Part shown: positions 1 through 11,929 of the stretch, piece after piece
How positions within the stretch are numbered: the first letter of the stretch is position 1
Layout: each line of letters begins with the position of its first letter
Assembly (NCBI GenBank): GCA_029964075.1
Contig: CM057145.1
Location: 248,001 to 312,000 of the forward strand
Origin: Patiria pectinifera
Lineage: Eukaryota; Echinodermata; Asteroidea; Valvatida; Asterinidae
Reading direction: 5' to 3'
Length of the DNA: 64,000 nt
Translations under genes and position numbers: made by a program
Notes under the pieces: model-generated
The model's input: only the letters and a program-made list of their open reading frames with translations
What the model was told of the DNA's origin: nothing
Database searches by the model: none

Positions 1-1814
1 AGATTCCTTTGCGTCAAAATGCCAAAACAAGTAGGAAAAAAGAAAGAAGATATTTCCAACGATTTGTGTACTAAGTGTGAATAGCTTTCAGTAAATAGGG
101 GTCATATGTGGGGGTGGGAGGGAGGGGTTCAAAGAAGGCAAAGGCACGCCTTGCAATTTCCACCCCTGTTTAATCTGCCACCTTAAAGTGTGTCCCACAA
201 AAAGTGTCCGTATGACTATTTTTGAAATAACTACAAAATCATAACGTCAATTTTGAAAACTTTCGACTGTGCAGATATTCCTTATCTTCAATCTAAATAC
301 CAATAAGTTAATTTAGTTTCAGTCAATCAAAGCTGCACAAAGGCCAATAGATCTCAACGAAATGTTGGACAATATGCACAAATTCATTGCCTTAACCAAT
401 TTCGGTGATGTGTTATGTAATAGCTGTTTAAAACCCTTCATGTTGTGAAAAAAAAAACATTGTGGTTTGGAATTAAACTCAGTTGCCCTTGAGCATTATA
501 TTGAGGTTTTGCCATGATGACTGATAGCCAGATTTAATTATTCCAATCCCAACCGCAGCTCTTGTTCACAACATGCACGGGTTTAGACCAAGGATAAGGA
601 GTATCTGCACACTAAAAACATTCAAAATGGACTTCATGGTTTTTAGTTATTTCAAAATAGCCAGGTAGACACTTATTTGTGCACATACTGCAGAGCGGCC
701 GACTGGCGCTCTAAACTCCAACTCACCTTATTTCGTGAGACGTCCTAGTCAATTTCCAATCATTGGCTGTTGGCCATCATATAGCTAGTAGTCATCAAGC
801 AGAAAACAGGAATCAGGAAATCAGTCGACCAGTAAAAGGGCACACCTGATGAGAATAATCGATGGTCAGGTGTTTCTGTTTAATCCCATGGTCATTCACC
901 GATTGTCTATGTGGTTAATCTTTAACATCTAAGTGTCGCATGGACAGTGTGTAATGTAAACGTCATCAGTGAGGGTTAACCGTGTCCACGTTATAGCGGG
1001 TATCTGTGGAGGAATTTTGTTGACTGTTATATACATGTGGTAGGTCCTCCCACATTCAGTAACAGAGAGTAGACGCGAAACTGTAGATTCGTGCAAGTCT
1101 TACACGAATCTACAGTCTATTTTCCGAGTCTATTGTCTGACTTAATATGGTACACGAATAAAGATGATAAAAAGGTGGTTATTTCAGGAAGTATTAGCGA
1201 TTTTAGGACAGGAGATTGAGTGGCCTTTGATGCTTCGTTTCAATCTATCAAACTTGTTAGCGTTTTTTTTAATATCATTGCATTCGTTGTGACGTTTATC
1301 TATTTGCAACCTCGGCCCCGCAGTGTGACTTGGGGGAGGGGCGGGGTCATCAAGGCTGACAATAATTGTCTTCACACATGTCTTTTTTTCAAATACAGGC
1401 TTTCAGAACACACAATTCCTATTGCCACCTATACGTGCATTCGTAGCCCATACTACCATTGTATGCATAGCAGCTGAAGTTATCCTACAGGTCAAGGTTG
1501 TGTATCATTAACCACAAGTAGGTTAGCATGCAGCAGGTCTCGCATCCCTACTTCCATTATGTTAATGAGTTGAATTAAAGCTAAGTTTGTCTGCTAAGTG
1601 TTGTTGACACTGGTATGAACGTCCATCGTAACGCTATGTCAAAGGAGTCCTGCAATGGTGCTTCGTATAGCAGGCCTCAGCTTGTGCGCCGGGCCTTTGT
1701 ACGCAAACCCACAGCGTTCAACAGAAAATCGTATTTCGCAATGGTATTAGGCAGTGGAAGAAGCTTCGTATATACCTCACGTCACTTAACAATTTCTGCT
1801 GCCTTAATCTCATC
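1..1814. other. gene-free stretch
   Basis: I see no supportable exon here; the open frames are short and low in complexity. Bases around 105-175 resemble 15,815-15,870 and 61,740-61,800 (a G-rich run followed by 'gaaggcaaaggcacgcc'). Bases about 1,430-1,640 resemble 5,860-6,030. This is therefore repeat-derived DNA shared with other parts of the window. Confidence 0.6.
1080..1116. repeat. 14-bp-arm inverted repeat
   Basis: Arms ACTGTAGATTCGTG and CACGAATCTACAGT are separated by 9 nt. The half-motif CTGTAGATTCGTAC recurs near 56,743-56,760, and a related 'tactgtaatttcgttacg' lies near 10,470-10,490. The hairpin is therefore probably a fragment of a dispersed repeat rather than a local regulatory site. 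Confidence 0.6.
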
Positions 1815-2060
1815 GTCACCGACACCACGAAGTAACACCCATCTACATACCAGTAAAAAATAGCAATCGGAGAAAACGGCAACTAAAGTTGAACGCCTTC
1901 TAAAACAACACTTTGCGTCAAAACGACAGAGTATTTTCAGTAGGGTTTCTCGTTGTGGACACTTGATGAATTGAATTTATTAAATCTGCTGTTTTCCACT
2001 CGTTTGTGTATTAAATAAACAAGAAATAAGAGAAAAAAGATGAGTGAAAAAAAGTAAGAC
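1815..2060 (-). mobile_element. partial copy of the TIR element seen whole at 62,635-63,276
   Basis: Starts with the same terminal motif (GTCACCGACACCACGAAG) and continues in inverted orientation relative to 63,276 back to about 63,050. Both carry the 'tttgacgcaaag', 'agaaggcgttcaac' and 'ttgaattgaatttatt'-type stretches. Similarity fades near 2,060, shortly before the 3' end of the Penelope-like element, so the other terminus appears to be lost. Confidence 0.55.
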
Positions 2061-2536
2061 TGCTGCAAACTGCTTACTGACTGGATGGACCTGAAATATA
2101 AAAATCTAAAAATTAGTGTGGCCTGACGTTGCGAACTTAGCAAGTTCTTCTTCACAGGCTAAAACAGAAATGACAGAGGTACATACATTAACATGGGGGT
2201 GCACACAAACATGCAGGGCTGAAAGAAGAAACACAAAAGGAGGATTAGCTGGGAAAGGTGTGGAAAGATGCAGGGGAGGGTGGATGAGAGAACAAAGAGA
2301 GATGGCAAACCACAAGGGGTCTGGTGTAAACAGGGGAGGGACCAGAAAGGGGAAGGATCAAAGGTCACAGGGAGTGGGAACGGACAAAAGAGTGTGAGAG
2401 TGAATGGGGGTGATGTGGGGGGGGGGGGAACAGTATGGAGGTGGAAAGGGATGAAAGATGGGGGAAGGTGGGTAAACACAAACAAGGAAGACCAGGTGGA
2501 TTATCTGTAACAGAAGACAATGGAGGAAGAAAAGGA

Positions 2537-3760
2537 TTAATCATTTCCAAGTTGGATGTTGAGACCATGTGGTTGAATAGGTCGAAGACGATTCATCCAC
2601 ATTTTCTCTCTGCTGAGGCGAACTGAGTCCTTGCGATGGCCAAGAGCTTCAATGCCCTGCAAAATCATATCAGAAATGGAGTGGTTAGGCAGGTTGAAGT
2701 GATGACCAACAGGGGTGTCTAGTTTCTTGGTGTTGACCGTTGACCGGTGGGCATAGAAACGCTTCTTGAGCGTATTCCTAATCTCACCTACATACTGCAC
2801 TCCACAGACCCTGCAATAAATGAGATATATGACATTAGAGGTGTTACAAGTGATGTTACCAATGGTTCTGTGGGTAGTGACAGAAGAGTGGCCAGAAAAG
2901 GAGTCAGACTCCTGGATATGAATCTGGCAGACAACACATCTGGAACTGCACTTGAAAGTACCATGCTGGGTGGGAGGGGATGCATCTAAGGATGGGACTT
3001 CAGCTCGAACAATCAGGTCCCGTAGATTTCGAGGACGCCTGTTAGCCAATGTGGGGCCGTTGGGGATGGCGCGGGCAAGGCGATCTGAAGTATGGAGGAT
3101 ATGATGATTGTCATTAGTGATTTTGCGAAGGGGAGGGAGACTGGGGTGAAACGTGGTAACCAAGGGAATCATGGGTTTGGCCATGGCATCAGGGGCCTTT
3201 CCCGTGAGAGCTAGATTTCTGGGGATAGCTTTAGCTCTTGCAATGGCACGATGAACTTGGCGAGAGCTGTGACCCCTGGCCACTAAGTTGTTCCTCAGTA
3301 TCTGTGTATGGCGGGAGAAATCGGAATCATTAGAACAAATTCTTCTGAGTCTGAGTGCCTGGCTAAACGCTATGCCAGTTTTGCAGTGCCTGGGGTGACA
3401 GCTGGAGGAGTGGAGGTACTGGTGGGTGTCTGTGGGTTTGGAATACAGGTCAGTGGTTAGTGAGTTGCCTTGCTTGCGGACGGTGACATCCAGAAAGTGG
3501 GTTTGGTGAGCCGAGAACTCCGATGTGAATTTGATGGTTCTGTGGAAGGAATTGATGTGGTTAGTGAAGGTGAAGAGACTGTCCTCATCACTGGTCCAGA
3601 TAAAAAAAAAAATCATCAATATATCTCCACCAGATCCAAGGGCGACATGGGGCCGAGGCAAGAATGCGTTCTTCGAGGTCACCCATGAAGAGGCAAGCCA
3701 TGGAGGGGGCCATGCGGGTGCCCATTGCAGTGCCGTGTACCTGTAGATAGTGTTCACCAA
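2537..3760 (-). pseudogene. Penelope-like element, C-terminal part with GIY-YIG endonuclease domain
   Basis: This 407-aa open frame begins out of phase with the RT frame upstream. Real element sequence in this frame starts just after the RT YIDD motif near 3,615. It holds the end of the RT thumb region, then a Cys-rich linker (FKCSSRCVVC), then from about residue 310 the GIY-YIG module: 'VIYLIYCRVCGVQYVGEI', with the downstream Arg/His (KKRFYAHR) and the Glu/Asn-containing C-terminal part. In Penelope-like elements this nuclease nicks the target DNA for target-primed reverse transcription. The domain itself looks uninterrupted. The break lies in a T-run on the coding strand (A-run at about 3,602-3,612), so replication slippage is the simplest explanation. 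Confidence 0.85.
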
Positions 3761-4502
3761 GGAAGGAAAAATTGTTCTTCGTTAGTATAAGTCTCATGAG
3801 GGTGCCAACATCACTGATGGGAGGAGTCGTGTGTCCTGCCTTGGCCAGAGCCAAGGAGCAAGCACGAACACCCTCCTCATGTGGGATGTTGGTGTACAGA
3901 GATGAGACGTCGAAAGTCCCAATGATGGCTGTGCTAGGAATCTGGTCCTTGATTCCTGCAAGCTTGCGTAGGAAGTCTGGGGTGTCGTGAATGTATGACG
4001 AAATCTGTGGGACAAGGTGTTTGAGAAAACTGTCAATAAACAGGGAGATGCGTTCCGTGGGTGAGCCATTACCGGAGATGATGGGTCTACCGGGGTTGCC
4101 AGCCTTGTGAATCTTGGGTAGAAGGTAAAATCTGGCAGTCCTACAATCACAGGGAGAAAGAAATGTGTGAGCTTTCTTGGACAACTGGTCACGTGATCGC
4201 ATATCGTCAAGTACCTGTTGTATATCTCGACAGAAAGTGCCTGTGGGGTCAGAGTCAAGGCGGGTATAGTTAGTGCGATTATCCAACTGGCGGTGGGCCT
4301 CATCAATGTACTGCTGACGATCCATGATGACCACAGCTGAACCTTTATCTGCTGGCTTGATGATGATGTCGGTGCGAGAGCGCAAGGAGTTGAGAGCCAG
4401 GCGCTCCTCTCTGGGGAGATTATCATGAGTCCTGTGGGGGAAGTTGTCTGGGTTAGTGACTTGGGAATTGATAACTTGAACGTATGTCTCTATGGCTGGC
4501 AC
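3588..4502 (-). pseudogene. Penelope-like element reverse transcriptase segment
   Basis: This 304-aa open frame contains the RT signature blocks in order: 'IIKPADKGSAVVIMD' (about residues 46-60), 'FYLLPKIHKAGNPGRPII' , 'FDVSSLYTNIPHEEG', 'GTAMGTRMAPSMACLFMG', and finally 'WWRYIDDFFF' with the catalytic YIDD. It terminates directly after YIDD because of a frame change in a homopolymer; the rest of the protein continues in another frame (see 2,537-3,760). Upstream, another frame change near 4,550 separates it from the N-terminal part. Penelope-like RTs are related to telomerase RT and use target-primed reverse transcription. Confidence 0.87.
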
Positions 4503-4544
4503 ACGATTCTTGGGGGGTACCCATGAACTCTTGACTCCAAAAGG

Positions 4545-5372
4545 CTATGGCTCACACGGTTCACTGTCCAGGAAAAACTCACGCAGACGGATTCTACGGT
4601 AGTATTCCGTGAGATCTTGGCTGAGCTGAACCTGGTTCACAGAACGGGGAGCGGGACAAAAATTGAGACCCTTGGAGAGAAGTTTGTGCTCTGCGTCCAA
4701 GGGCGGATCCAGAACACAATTTTGGGGAGGGGCCAAAAAAAATTTTGGTGCCCCAAAAAAGTGGCTCAAAAAAATTACGGCGTGGGGTTCGGGGCCCGCT
4801 TAAGGGCCCCGAAAATTTTTTGGATTCTAGATGCTCTGTGGTGCGATCTGAGGCAATTTCTGACCACTTTAACCAATGTTTTTTTGAGGAAAAGATGGTG
4901 GTGTACTCATTGCCTGCCTTTATTGCGATGTCACATAAAAAAAAAAATTGGTTTCGTTTTGGGGGGGGGGGGGCATGGCCCCCTTTGGCCCCCCCCTGGA
5001 TCCGCCCTTGTCTGCGTCAGATATTGATGAGGAAGAAAGATTAACTACAGTGTTGACAGGGGGTTCTGGCGGTGGCGTGGTAGATGGGGACCTAGGACGT
5101 CTGAAACGTCTGTGTCTGCGTTGCTGTTGCTTGGCAAGCAAGCCACCAATCTTCTTGTTTCTCCTGTTGAGTAGGACAGAGTCAAGGTTAGACAAACCCC
5201 TTTCAATCTCATCATGGACATTCCTGTACGTGGAATCAGAACAACTGGATTTGAGTTGGGAGTCAAGGTGGGAAATATTCTGATGGAGGTCCTCACGTGT
5301 AAATTGACACTGCTGAGAGAGAATATTGATGAGTTTAATAGACTCATCAATATTCTCTCTCAGCAGTGTCAA
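4545..5372 (-). pseudogene. Penelope-like element N-terminal region, split by a MITE
   Basis: Two pieces are recognisable. Bases 5,019-5,372 encode a helical, Leu- and charge-rich segment with basic and Pro-rich stretches ('LLNRRNKKIGGLLAKQQQRR'). Bases 4,545-4,697 encode 'HKLLSKGLNFCPAP', a conserved block just upstream of the RT in this superfamily. Between them sits the hAT MITE at 4,698-5,010, flanked by an 8-bp target duplication. The second piece ends at a stop codon at 4,545, before the RT frame begins. Confidence 0.75.
4698..5010. mobile_element. hAT-type MITE inserted in the Penelope-like element
   Basis: A 313-bp non-coding element with perfect 15-bp terminal inverted repeats, CAAGGGCGGATCCAG and CTGGATCCGCCCTTG. 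It is flanked by an exact 8-bp target duplication, TCTGCGTC (4,690-4,697 and 5,011-5,018). Eight-base duplications and CAxGGGCGGATCCAG-type ends are characteristic of hAT-derived MITEs. G- and C-runs lie just inside both ends. It inserted after the Penelope-like element, which it splits. Confidence 0.92.
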
Positions 5373-5378
5373 TTTACA
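5298..5378. repeat. perfect 37-bp-arm palindrome at the 5' end of the Penelope-like element
   Basis: Bases 5,298-5,334 and 5,342-5,378 are exact reverse complements with a 7-nt loop (TTAATAG). The left arm lies in the N-terminal coding part of the element, so the right arm is an inverted copy of element sequence. Recognisable element sequence stops where the right arm stops. Inverted 5' extensions are a known feature of Penelope-like insertions. Confidence 0.85.
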
Positions 5379-8061
5379 TTTTGTGGCAATACTTGAAATG
5401 TAACTTTATGTTCCAGTTAACTTTATATTTAAAGTTGAAATTGCCAGTTTAGGGGCTTGTTGCATTATGGTTTTTATACAAATACAAATTACCATATTCA
5501 TGAGCAAAATTGTGACGTCAAGGCAGACATTTCAGTTTAACATCTGCTTCAGCCTAAAATGTCACCAGAATGCTCGGGATAAGCTGTGAATACGTTGACT
5601 GCTTGCAGTGGTTTATTGTTGTTTCAGACTGAATATGACGGTAAGAATTAACCCGCCTTTCAGCCACTGACTAATGTCATGATACCAGTAAAATGGGGTC
5701 ACAACGATTAAACTGAATGCTAAAAGTCCTATAAATAATTATCACTGCCTTAAAATGCAGGAGAGAGCATCACATATTTCAAACCTTTCTGGGTCATGCC
5801 CCCTATAGCAGGGCGTGCCTTCGGCACGCGTCATATCAACCACTGTTTCCTAAAACTTCATTCATCGCTCATACAGACTACAATTGCATGCTATAGCTGC
5901 TGAGGTTATCTTACATGTCCAAGCGTGCTTGAATCAGGTATCGCTTCTTACATGTCCAGCTAGGTGTGTCTGCTAAGCGTTGTTGACACTGGTTTGAAAG
6001 TCCATTGGAGTCGAATATTATATGACTCCTGCAATATGGTGCTTGTACACGTACGCGTAGATATACAGTATCCAGAGTATTATGAAAACAGATCATGAAT
6101 CGCTAATATATTCAGACGCGGGCAGGGTTGCAAAAATTCATTAAAACAAACCATGTTTCGCTGTTGGTGATATACAGAAGTTTTGAGTCCAAATGTGGGC
6201 AGATGGATGACAGTTTACGATCGAAGGACCACTTTAAGTCCTTAGACTTTGTAGGTATTCCCCTTCATAAAAAACAATGTGTAGCATATATAATGCTCTT
6301 ATGTGCTGAAAATGAGTCGGGGCTGAAAAAGAACATTTTGAAATAAACCAATCTTCCAAGACTCAGTGGTTTGAATCTTACGCGTTGCAAATAACTCAGA
6401 GGATGACCTTTGCTATTTTAATTTACATGCAGTAACAATTAGTGCACAAAAGGTTCACTCATGCCTATGCACGCAATACAAAACCATGGCCCTCTATGGC
6501 TTAAGGTCTATTTCAAAATCGTTATAAGCAGTGTAAAGATGTCCTAGTCGTATGGTTGTATTGAACGCGAATGACGTGATTTTATGCAATCCTCGGGCGG
6601 AGATTCATGTTGCGTATAAATCTCATCTTTGCAAAAAGGAACACACGTATACACGAACACAGGTTTAACGAAGTCAAATACCGCCATATGAATGTCATAA
6701 ATATTATGATATTACGGTTCGTGAGTAATATTCAACATTTAGTGTTTCCTATAAAAACACAATATCAACATTTAGAAACCCACATAAAATAACTGTTCCA
6801 GACAACGGAAAAATATAGCTCAGTCTAAATCTGGTCGATAATATTACATATCAATCTGTTACCCCTTTCCTTCCGCTTACAATGACAGTATATCGAAATG
6901 GCAGTGGTAATCAATATTTTGGAAAATAACAAGTTGTTTCTTTTACTCTTTATTGAAATCAAACTAGAACAGTTCCTACCTTTGTTTGCTTGACTGCTAT
7001 ACTGACGGGCTGTGTGTTGCAAACAGCTACCGAGACTGTGGCATCACAGTCTCAAAATGAACGGGTCGGTTCACTGCGTTCTGGGCCTTGGTTCTGGGTA
7101 CGAATTCAGACACAAATCGACCGATGTTCATTAAAGAATGAGGTTCAGTTTCGTTGGGTGTACAGCCAGTATGACAAGGAAAGCAACATGTGAGGTTGTT
7201 GCAATGCAGAAAAATTGTAAGGGTGTGCCTTGCCAGTGACGCAGGCGATAAACAATGTGTGCCGATAGACTTGACAAAAGTCGTCACTTGCATACAGTAC
7301 AGGTACCGGTACATTAAACACTGATCCACAGCAAGCACCATGTGAAAATGACCAATTATCACAGTCTGGAATTGCAGTCTACGGAACGTAGTAAGAATTT
7401 ATAATGTCCGCCGCATACGTAGACTTGAACAATACACTGCTCAATACAGTGTCCTGCGCTATGACCACATGAAATCATTGTATTTCTTGGCAAATTCTCC
7501 ATATAGTCGCGTGCGTTGACACGCTTGTTGCCCAGCTGTGATATCGGTCCCCATGTATTTTGGTCGCCCAGACGTGAAGTACGCATAGTACATGTATAAT
7601 TATGTTCTCTTTTGGAATTTCAGAAACTAAATGCAGATAAAATTGTATGGGGTGGACATATCTGACTAATGACGATTGGGAAACTGTGCCGTACCCTTAA
7701 TTACGCTTATATTCACTCACCTAGCACAATTTGCTTTGTCTCAGAAAATTGGGTCGGTCGGGTGATCCGAGCCGAAGGTATGTTTTCTTGGCCTTAATTT
7801 TCATGGAATTTTCAGATTCGTTTGCACACGTTTGCGTATCAATATTTCAACTTGAAATTTCACGAAAATTAGACATTTGAAAAAGGCAGCACTTTCTGAT
7901 TAGCCTATGAAGAGTATGCTTCTAAAGCAAAGACAAACTACAAACTAAGCCTAAATGTGAACATAAAAATTTGACAAAGTTCGACATTTTTTTGTACAAG
8001 GTGGAAGAGTGGCCTTTATTAATGGAGGTAGTCCAGTAAATTGGCCACATTTATGGGGCTA
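5379..8061. other. gene-free stretch with dispersed repeats
   Basis: No exon with convincing splice sites was found on either strand. About 5,860-6,030 resembles 1,430-1,640 (shared 'gctaagtgttgttgacactggt'-like core). A short GC-rich hairpin, GCGTGCCTTCGGCACGC, lies near 5,814-5,830. Bases 7,220-7,610 have a diverged copy at 33,455-33,815. The rest is AT-rich and unremarkable. Confidence 0.5.
7220..7610 (+). repeat. diverged repeat, second copy at 33,455-33,815
   Basis: Both copies contain 'aatgtgtgccgatagacttgac', then 'acatacagtaca.gtacc', 'tctacggaac', 'agtaagaattta', 'catttcttggcaaattctcca' and 'gaagtacgca' in the same order and orientation. Neither holds a conserved open frame. They look like two old copies of one dispersed repeat. 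Confidence 0.65.
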
Positions 8062-9139
8062 TGTACCGGGTTGAAGGCCTATACAATAAAGATAATAATG
8101 ATAGAAATTTCGGCGTAAACTAAAATACATGTATCCATGATTACCGAGCCAGACACTAGTAGTATAGCATACGGATGAATGCTTACGGTGAATTAAATGT
8201 CCAGAAATCAACATAAAATCAATTAAAGTAAATATACTTACACATATTTGGCTACAGAAATGTGTAGTGAGTTGATCGGGAAGGTGGAGGCAACTGATTC
8301 GAATCTCCCGCACGCCGGGGTGGCGCGAGCAAAGATATTACGTAATTGCATACCAGAGATGCCTAAGCGGGGTTGGTCGGGGGACTGACTAGATTAGACT
8401 GATGTAATAAGGGCTCTATTTCAAATAAGGGAAATAGTTACTCGAAGGGAGAAAATAAATAACGGAATAAACACATAGCGGTCACGACAACAGGCCGATA
8501 TTGCATGCTTCCGTCCGAGCAAGGTCGCGTGTACATAATCCATATCGTTTACAATCCTTAAATAATGCTTCGAAATTTGGTGAGAATGCCATGCCCTTTT
8601 TTATTCATTTTTTTTTACAGGTTTTCCCGTATGATTTAGTTCATTTTGCAGCCTACTTTCACAAATTTAACGCCCAATTAAGTTATATGCGGGCTGGACG
8701 CAGTAAAAAAATGACCCTGGAGGAGGGGCAAGAAATTGCAAGATGAATGACGAGATGAGAAGTCAGCCCTTCAAGGAATTCTTGCAACGAATCTTCTCCT
8801 GACACTTCAGCAGGTGGGTCAACTGCAAACAGCTCCTTATAGTTAAACGCCTGATTGTTCCTAGCCCGCGAAATATTTCGAATCGACCTCACGCGTAGCG
8901 GCTATCTTAGAGGGCGTCTTTTGTTATGTAATCTAGTAGCAATGAATGCACGGAAGGTTACTGACTTAAGACCCGAGGATGAGCGATGACATTCATTCGG
9001 AATGCGCTTTTTTAGGTTTGATGCACTAAATTCTTTCGCTCACAATTGTATTTTTTTTTTTAAATCTCGTAAAATAAACTTTCCGAACGTGACACATCAT
9101 TAAAAATTACTGAACGAAGTTTCAGTATAGTACATTTGA

Positions 9140-9400
9140 TATTTATTATTATTTATTCGGCCAAATTACAAAATACCAATCAAACAAAAATAAACAAAAA
9201 CAGCCCAATCCCAGCGGGCCAGGATTGACAAAAGTATAATAAAACACTGTGACTCGAAAGCCTGTCAATCTTAACTTGAATGGTAACAAGAATACATTAA
9301 AAAATAGATACAAAGTTGAATGAAAAATATGACCAATTGAGTAAGTTATTGATCTAAACAACGAGTGGTTTGTGCAAAAGAGGGCGCACTTCATAAACAC
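9140..9400 (-). repeat. possible LINE 3' end with AATAAT tail (also at 55,190-55,430)
   Basis: Read on the minus strand, the segment ends in 'ttggccgaataaataataataaata'-type sequence, the short tandem A/T-rich tail common at the 3' ends of non-LTR retrotransposons. The same tail and body occur in copy 2, so it predates the duplication. No RT domain is present; the open frame through it is AT-rich and not conserved as protein. Confidence 0.4.
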
Positions 9401-9668
9401 TGCTCACCGCGCGCCAACTTCTATCCATTCGTGATGTAAACACAGTTATTGTAACGACCAAACCTCAAAATAAACAAATTTTATTAAAAGTGAATTTCGT
9501 CCAATATTTTGCAATGATATTAAGACACAAGAATCTAGCAATTGACAGGAACAAGTATTTTCTGCACTCTTTTTAGTTTCAGTATGTGGTAATAGTTTGT
9601 CCTTGTCATTGAAAACATGAATCGTAAAAATAAAATGTATCTTATTCATACATGATGAACAACACTGC

Positions 9669-9716
9669 TTCACGTGTAACGGGGACACCAAATTCGGTGT
9701 CCTGGTCACACGTGAA
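9669..9716. repeat. E-box-containing inverted repeat
   Basis: Arms of 21 bp (9,669-9,689 and 9,696-9,716, three mismatches) are built on TTCACGTGT...GGACACC. Related half-sites with CACGTG or a one-base variant followed by 'taacggggacacc' recur near 9,850, 10,040-10,090, 10,170-10,190 and in copy 2 at about 55,808-55,850 and 56,395-56,440. Confidence 0.6.
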
Positions 9717-11929
9717 ATCACTGTCTTTTTTGTCATAAATATCCTGAAATTCATTTATTTCATAAACTAATCGGTATGAGTATACATACTAAACAAATTG
9801 AGACATTTTGAATGAAATACTTAAGATTATGGTGCATACAAGTTACTGGTTTCACGTGTAATGGGGAAACCAACCTATAAATAAGGAAAGAATCACTATT
9901 TTGTGCAAAATATCCATCTGTTTTTGTCTGAATGTTATAGAGTTATAAGTGTCATTTACATTAAGTTATGGATTTATAAAAATCAGAAATTTTCAAATAA
10001 AGCTAACAGATATATGGCACAAAAGGTATTTTGCTTCACATTGTAACATTTGGGGGACACCATGGTTTACCCTGTTACGCGTGAAACCAACAAAAGTATC
10101 TTCAATGCTTTATATAATATATGAATTTTTGATGAAAACCAACAGAAATATGGCACACATAAGTGACCCGTTTCACTCACGTGTTACATATGAACGGATG
10201 TTTTTTTGTCATGTAAGAAGATATTCAAGTCCGAAAATTAAAAAAAATGTATGTTTAAAGTACTAAATCAACCAGTTCTACAAATGTACACTGCAAAGTT
10301 TTAAGAAAACATATATAACAATGTCAAACTTTGGTACCCTTATCTATGCAAAGACCCATATACATCAATTAAACATAATGTACGACTTCTCTTTCAGATT
10401 GAACTTTTTTGTGACATGACACAATTGTTAAACAGTGTAGATTATTAGAGGTGTTACTGTAGGAATCTAGGGTTTACTGTAATTTCGTTACGAATTCACA
10501 GTAAACTGAAGATTTGTACTTAATCACAGATACCATGGTTTCCAGATTATTGTAAAAAAATCGATTAATGTACTGCGGAAATGAGGTAAAATGGGAAACA
10601 AACTGAAAGCGATAATGATGCGAAATAGTACAATATTGTACTTTGGTAAGATTTTGGACCGGAAATAATTTAGAATGTCAACTTAATTGACACTTGTCAA
10701 ATTGATTTTCGAGACAATGGAATTAATAAATCTTGCCATCGTATAACTGGGAATGAACAGTCAACAGATAAAACGGGATGATGTTTAGTCTTGAAGATGT
10801 TTTATGGAAAAGGATACCACACTACATTGTTATTCTATTTTATTCAAAGACTCAATCACCTAATATATAACAAACTATTATGTACAATAATTATCATCTG
10901 CTCTACACACACTACTAATTTTACACACAACAAAACACATAAATCCGTTTAATTATTATGTCGAAGCTGGAGTTCCTGCTCAAAAAGAACAACAAGGTTA
11001 GAGCACTGGCCATATTTACAACGACTTACTGTCTGTTTACCAATATTTATTAGAGTTTTAAAAAACCGATAGCTATTATGTGCTTCATCCATCCCAAAAA
11101 GAGTGATCGATTATCCTTTTTTTTTCAAGGCAGCAATCTTTTCGATTTCGTTCCAAATGGGCTTAACCGTTTTACATGACCAGAAAAAGTGCTCAATGTA
11201 ATCTATTGTATCATGGCAAAATGTAAATATCTGTATCGCTTTTCTTCCTTTTGTAAAGCCAGACTAGCGTGGGGTAACAAATATGAATGATTTTCCAAAT
11301 AATTGAAAAGGACTTACTATCAGGACAGCAATAATTGAGCCTTTTCAATATTACTTCCCAGACAAAGTTATGCCTTTTCCCATAAAGTCTCTGCAATAAA
11401 CCATACTACATACACATTTATTTTATGTTCTGTACATACATGTCACATGACATGTCACATTGAGAGCTCAAGAAAACTCTTCTTTTTTCAATTGATTAAT
11501 TATTCTTTCAGGAGAAGCATAGATTAACCTCTGACAATTGTGTTTCACAATACATGTAGTGGATCTTTACGCAAGATTTTATTAATTTGACATAAAGTTT
11601 CACTTGCTCAGAACAGCACTGTGTGAGTCATTATAATTATGACCGCGGCAATTCAAGGTCTGATCGAAAAATGCAAATGACGAGTTGTTGAGCTGTACGC
11701 TGGAATTTTGAACAGATTCTTTGAACTAAGCCAAAAAATGTTGAAATCTTCATGATATGTATTCCTATGGTTGCCTTGTTTGTGTTCAGGAATGTTCAGC
11801 GTTTTGTCTCTGGCAATCCTCGGGTTACTAGTTAGAGTTGAGAGAAAATAAGGAAGGAAATTCAAGTCTCAGAGGCAAGAAAGGGATGAGAGAGAACAGT
11901 TCTTGGCAGAAACCACGCGATGCAGCTGT

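Larger units (their letters stand above)
2110..5378 (-). mobile_element. Penelope-like retroelement (RT + GIY-YIG), degraded
   Basis: On the minus strand from right to left: a charged N-terminal segment, the 'KGLNFCPAP' and 'IIKPADKGSAVVI' motifs typical of Penelope-like elements, an RT core with YIDD, a Cys-rich linker, and a C-terminal GIY-YIG nuclease domain. The reading frame is broken at least twice (near 4,550, and near 3,600 in a homopolymer) and by a 313-bp hAT MITE. The 5' edge is a perfect 37-bp-arm palindrome (5,298-5,378). The 3' edge is uncertain: purine-rich DNA continues to about 2,110, where the similarity to the neighbouring repeat ends. The element is almost certainly unable to move by itself. 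Confidence 0.85.

Noticed and set aside
1937-2568. Proline- and serine-rich frames over 2.1-2.5 kb
   Set aside because: They reflect the purine-rich 3' flank of the Penelope-like element; composition alone keeps both strands open.
8683-8892. Minus-strand frame 'NYKELFAVDPPAEVSGEDS', conserved with 54,696-55,007
   Set aside because: The similarity is what the segmental duplication predicts at DNA level; indels near both ends change the frame, and no splice sites or domain support it. Possibly a transposon fragment.
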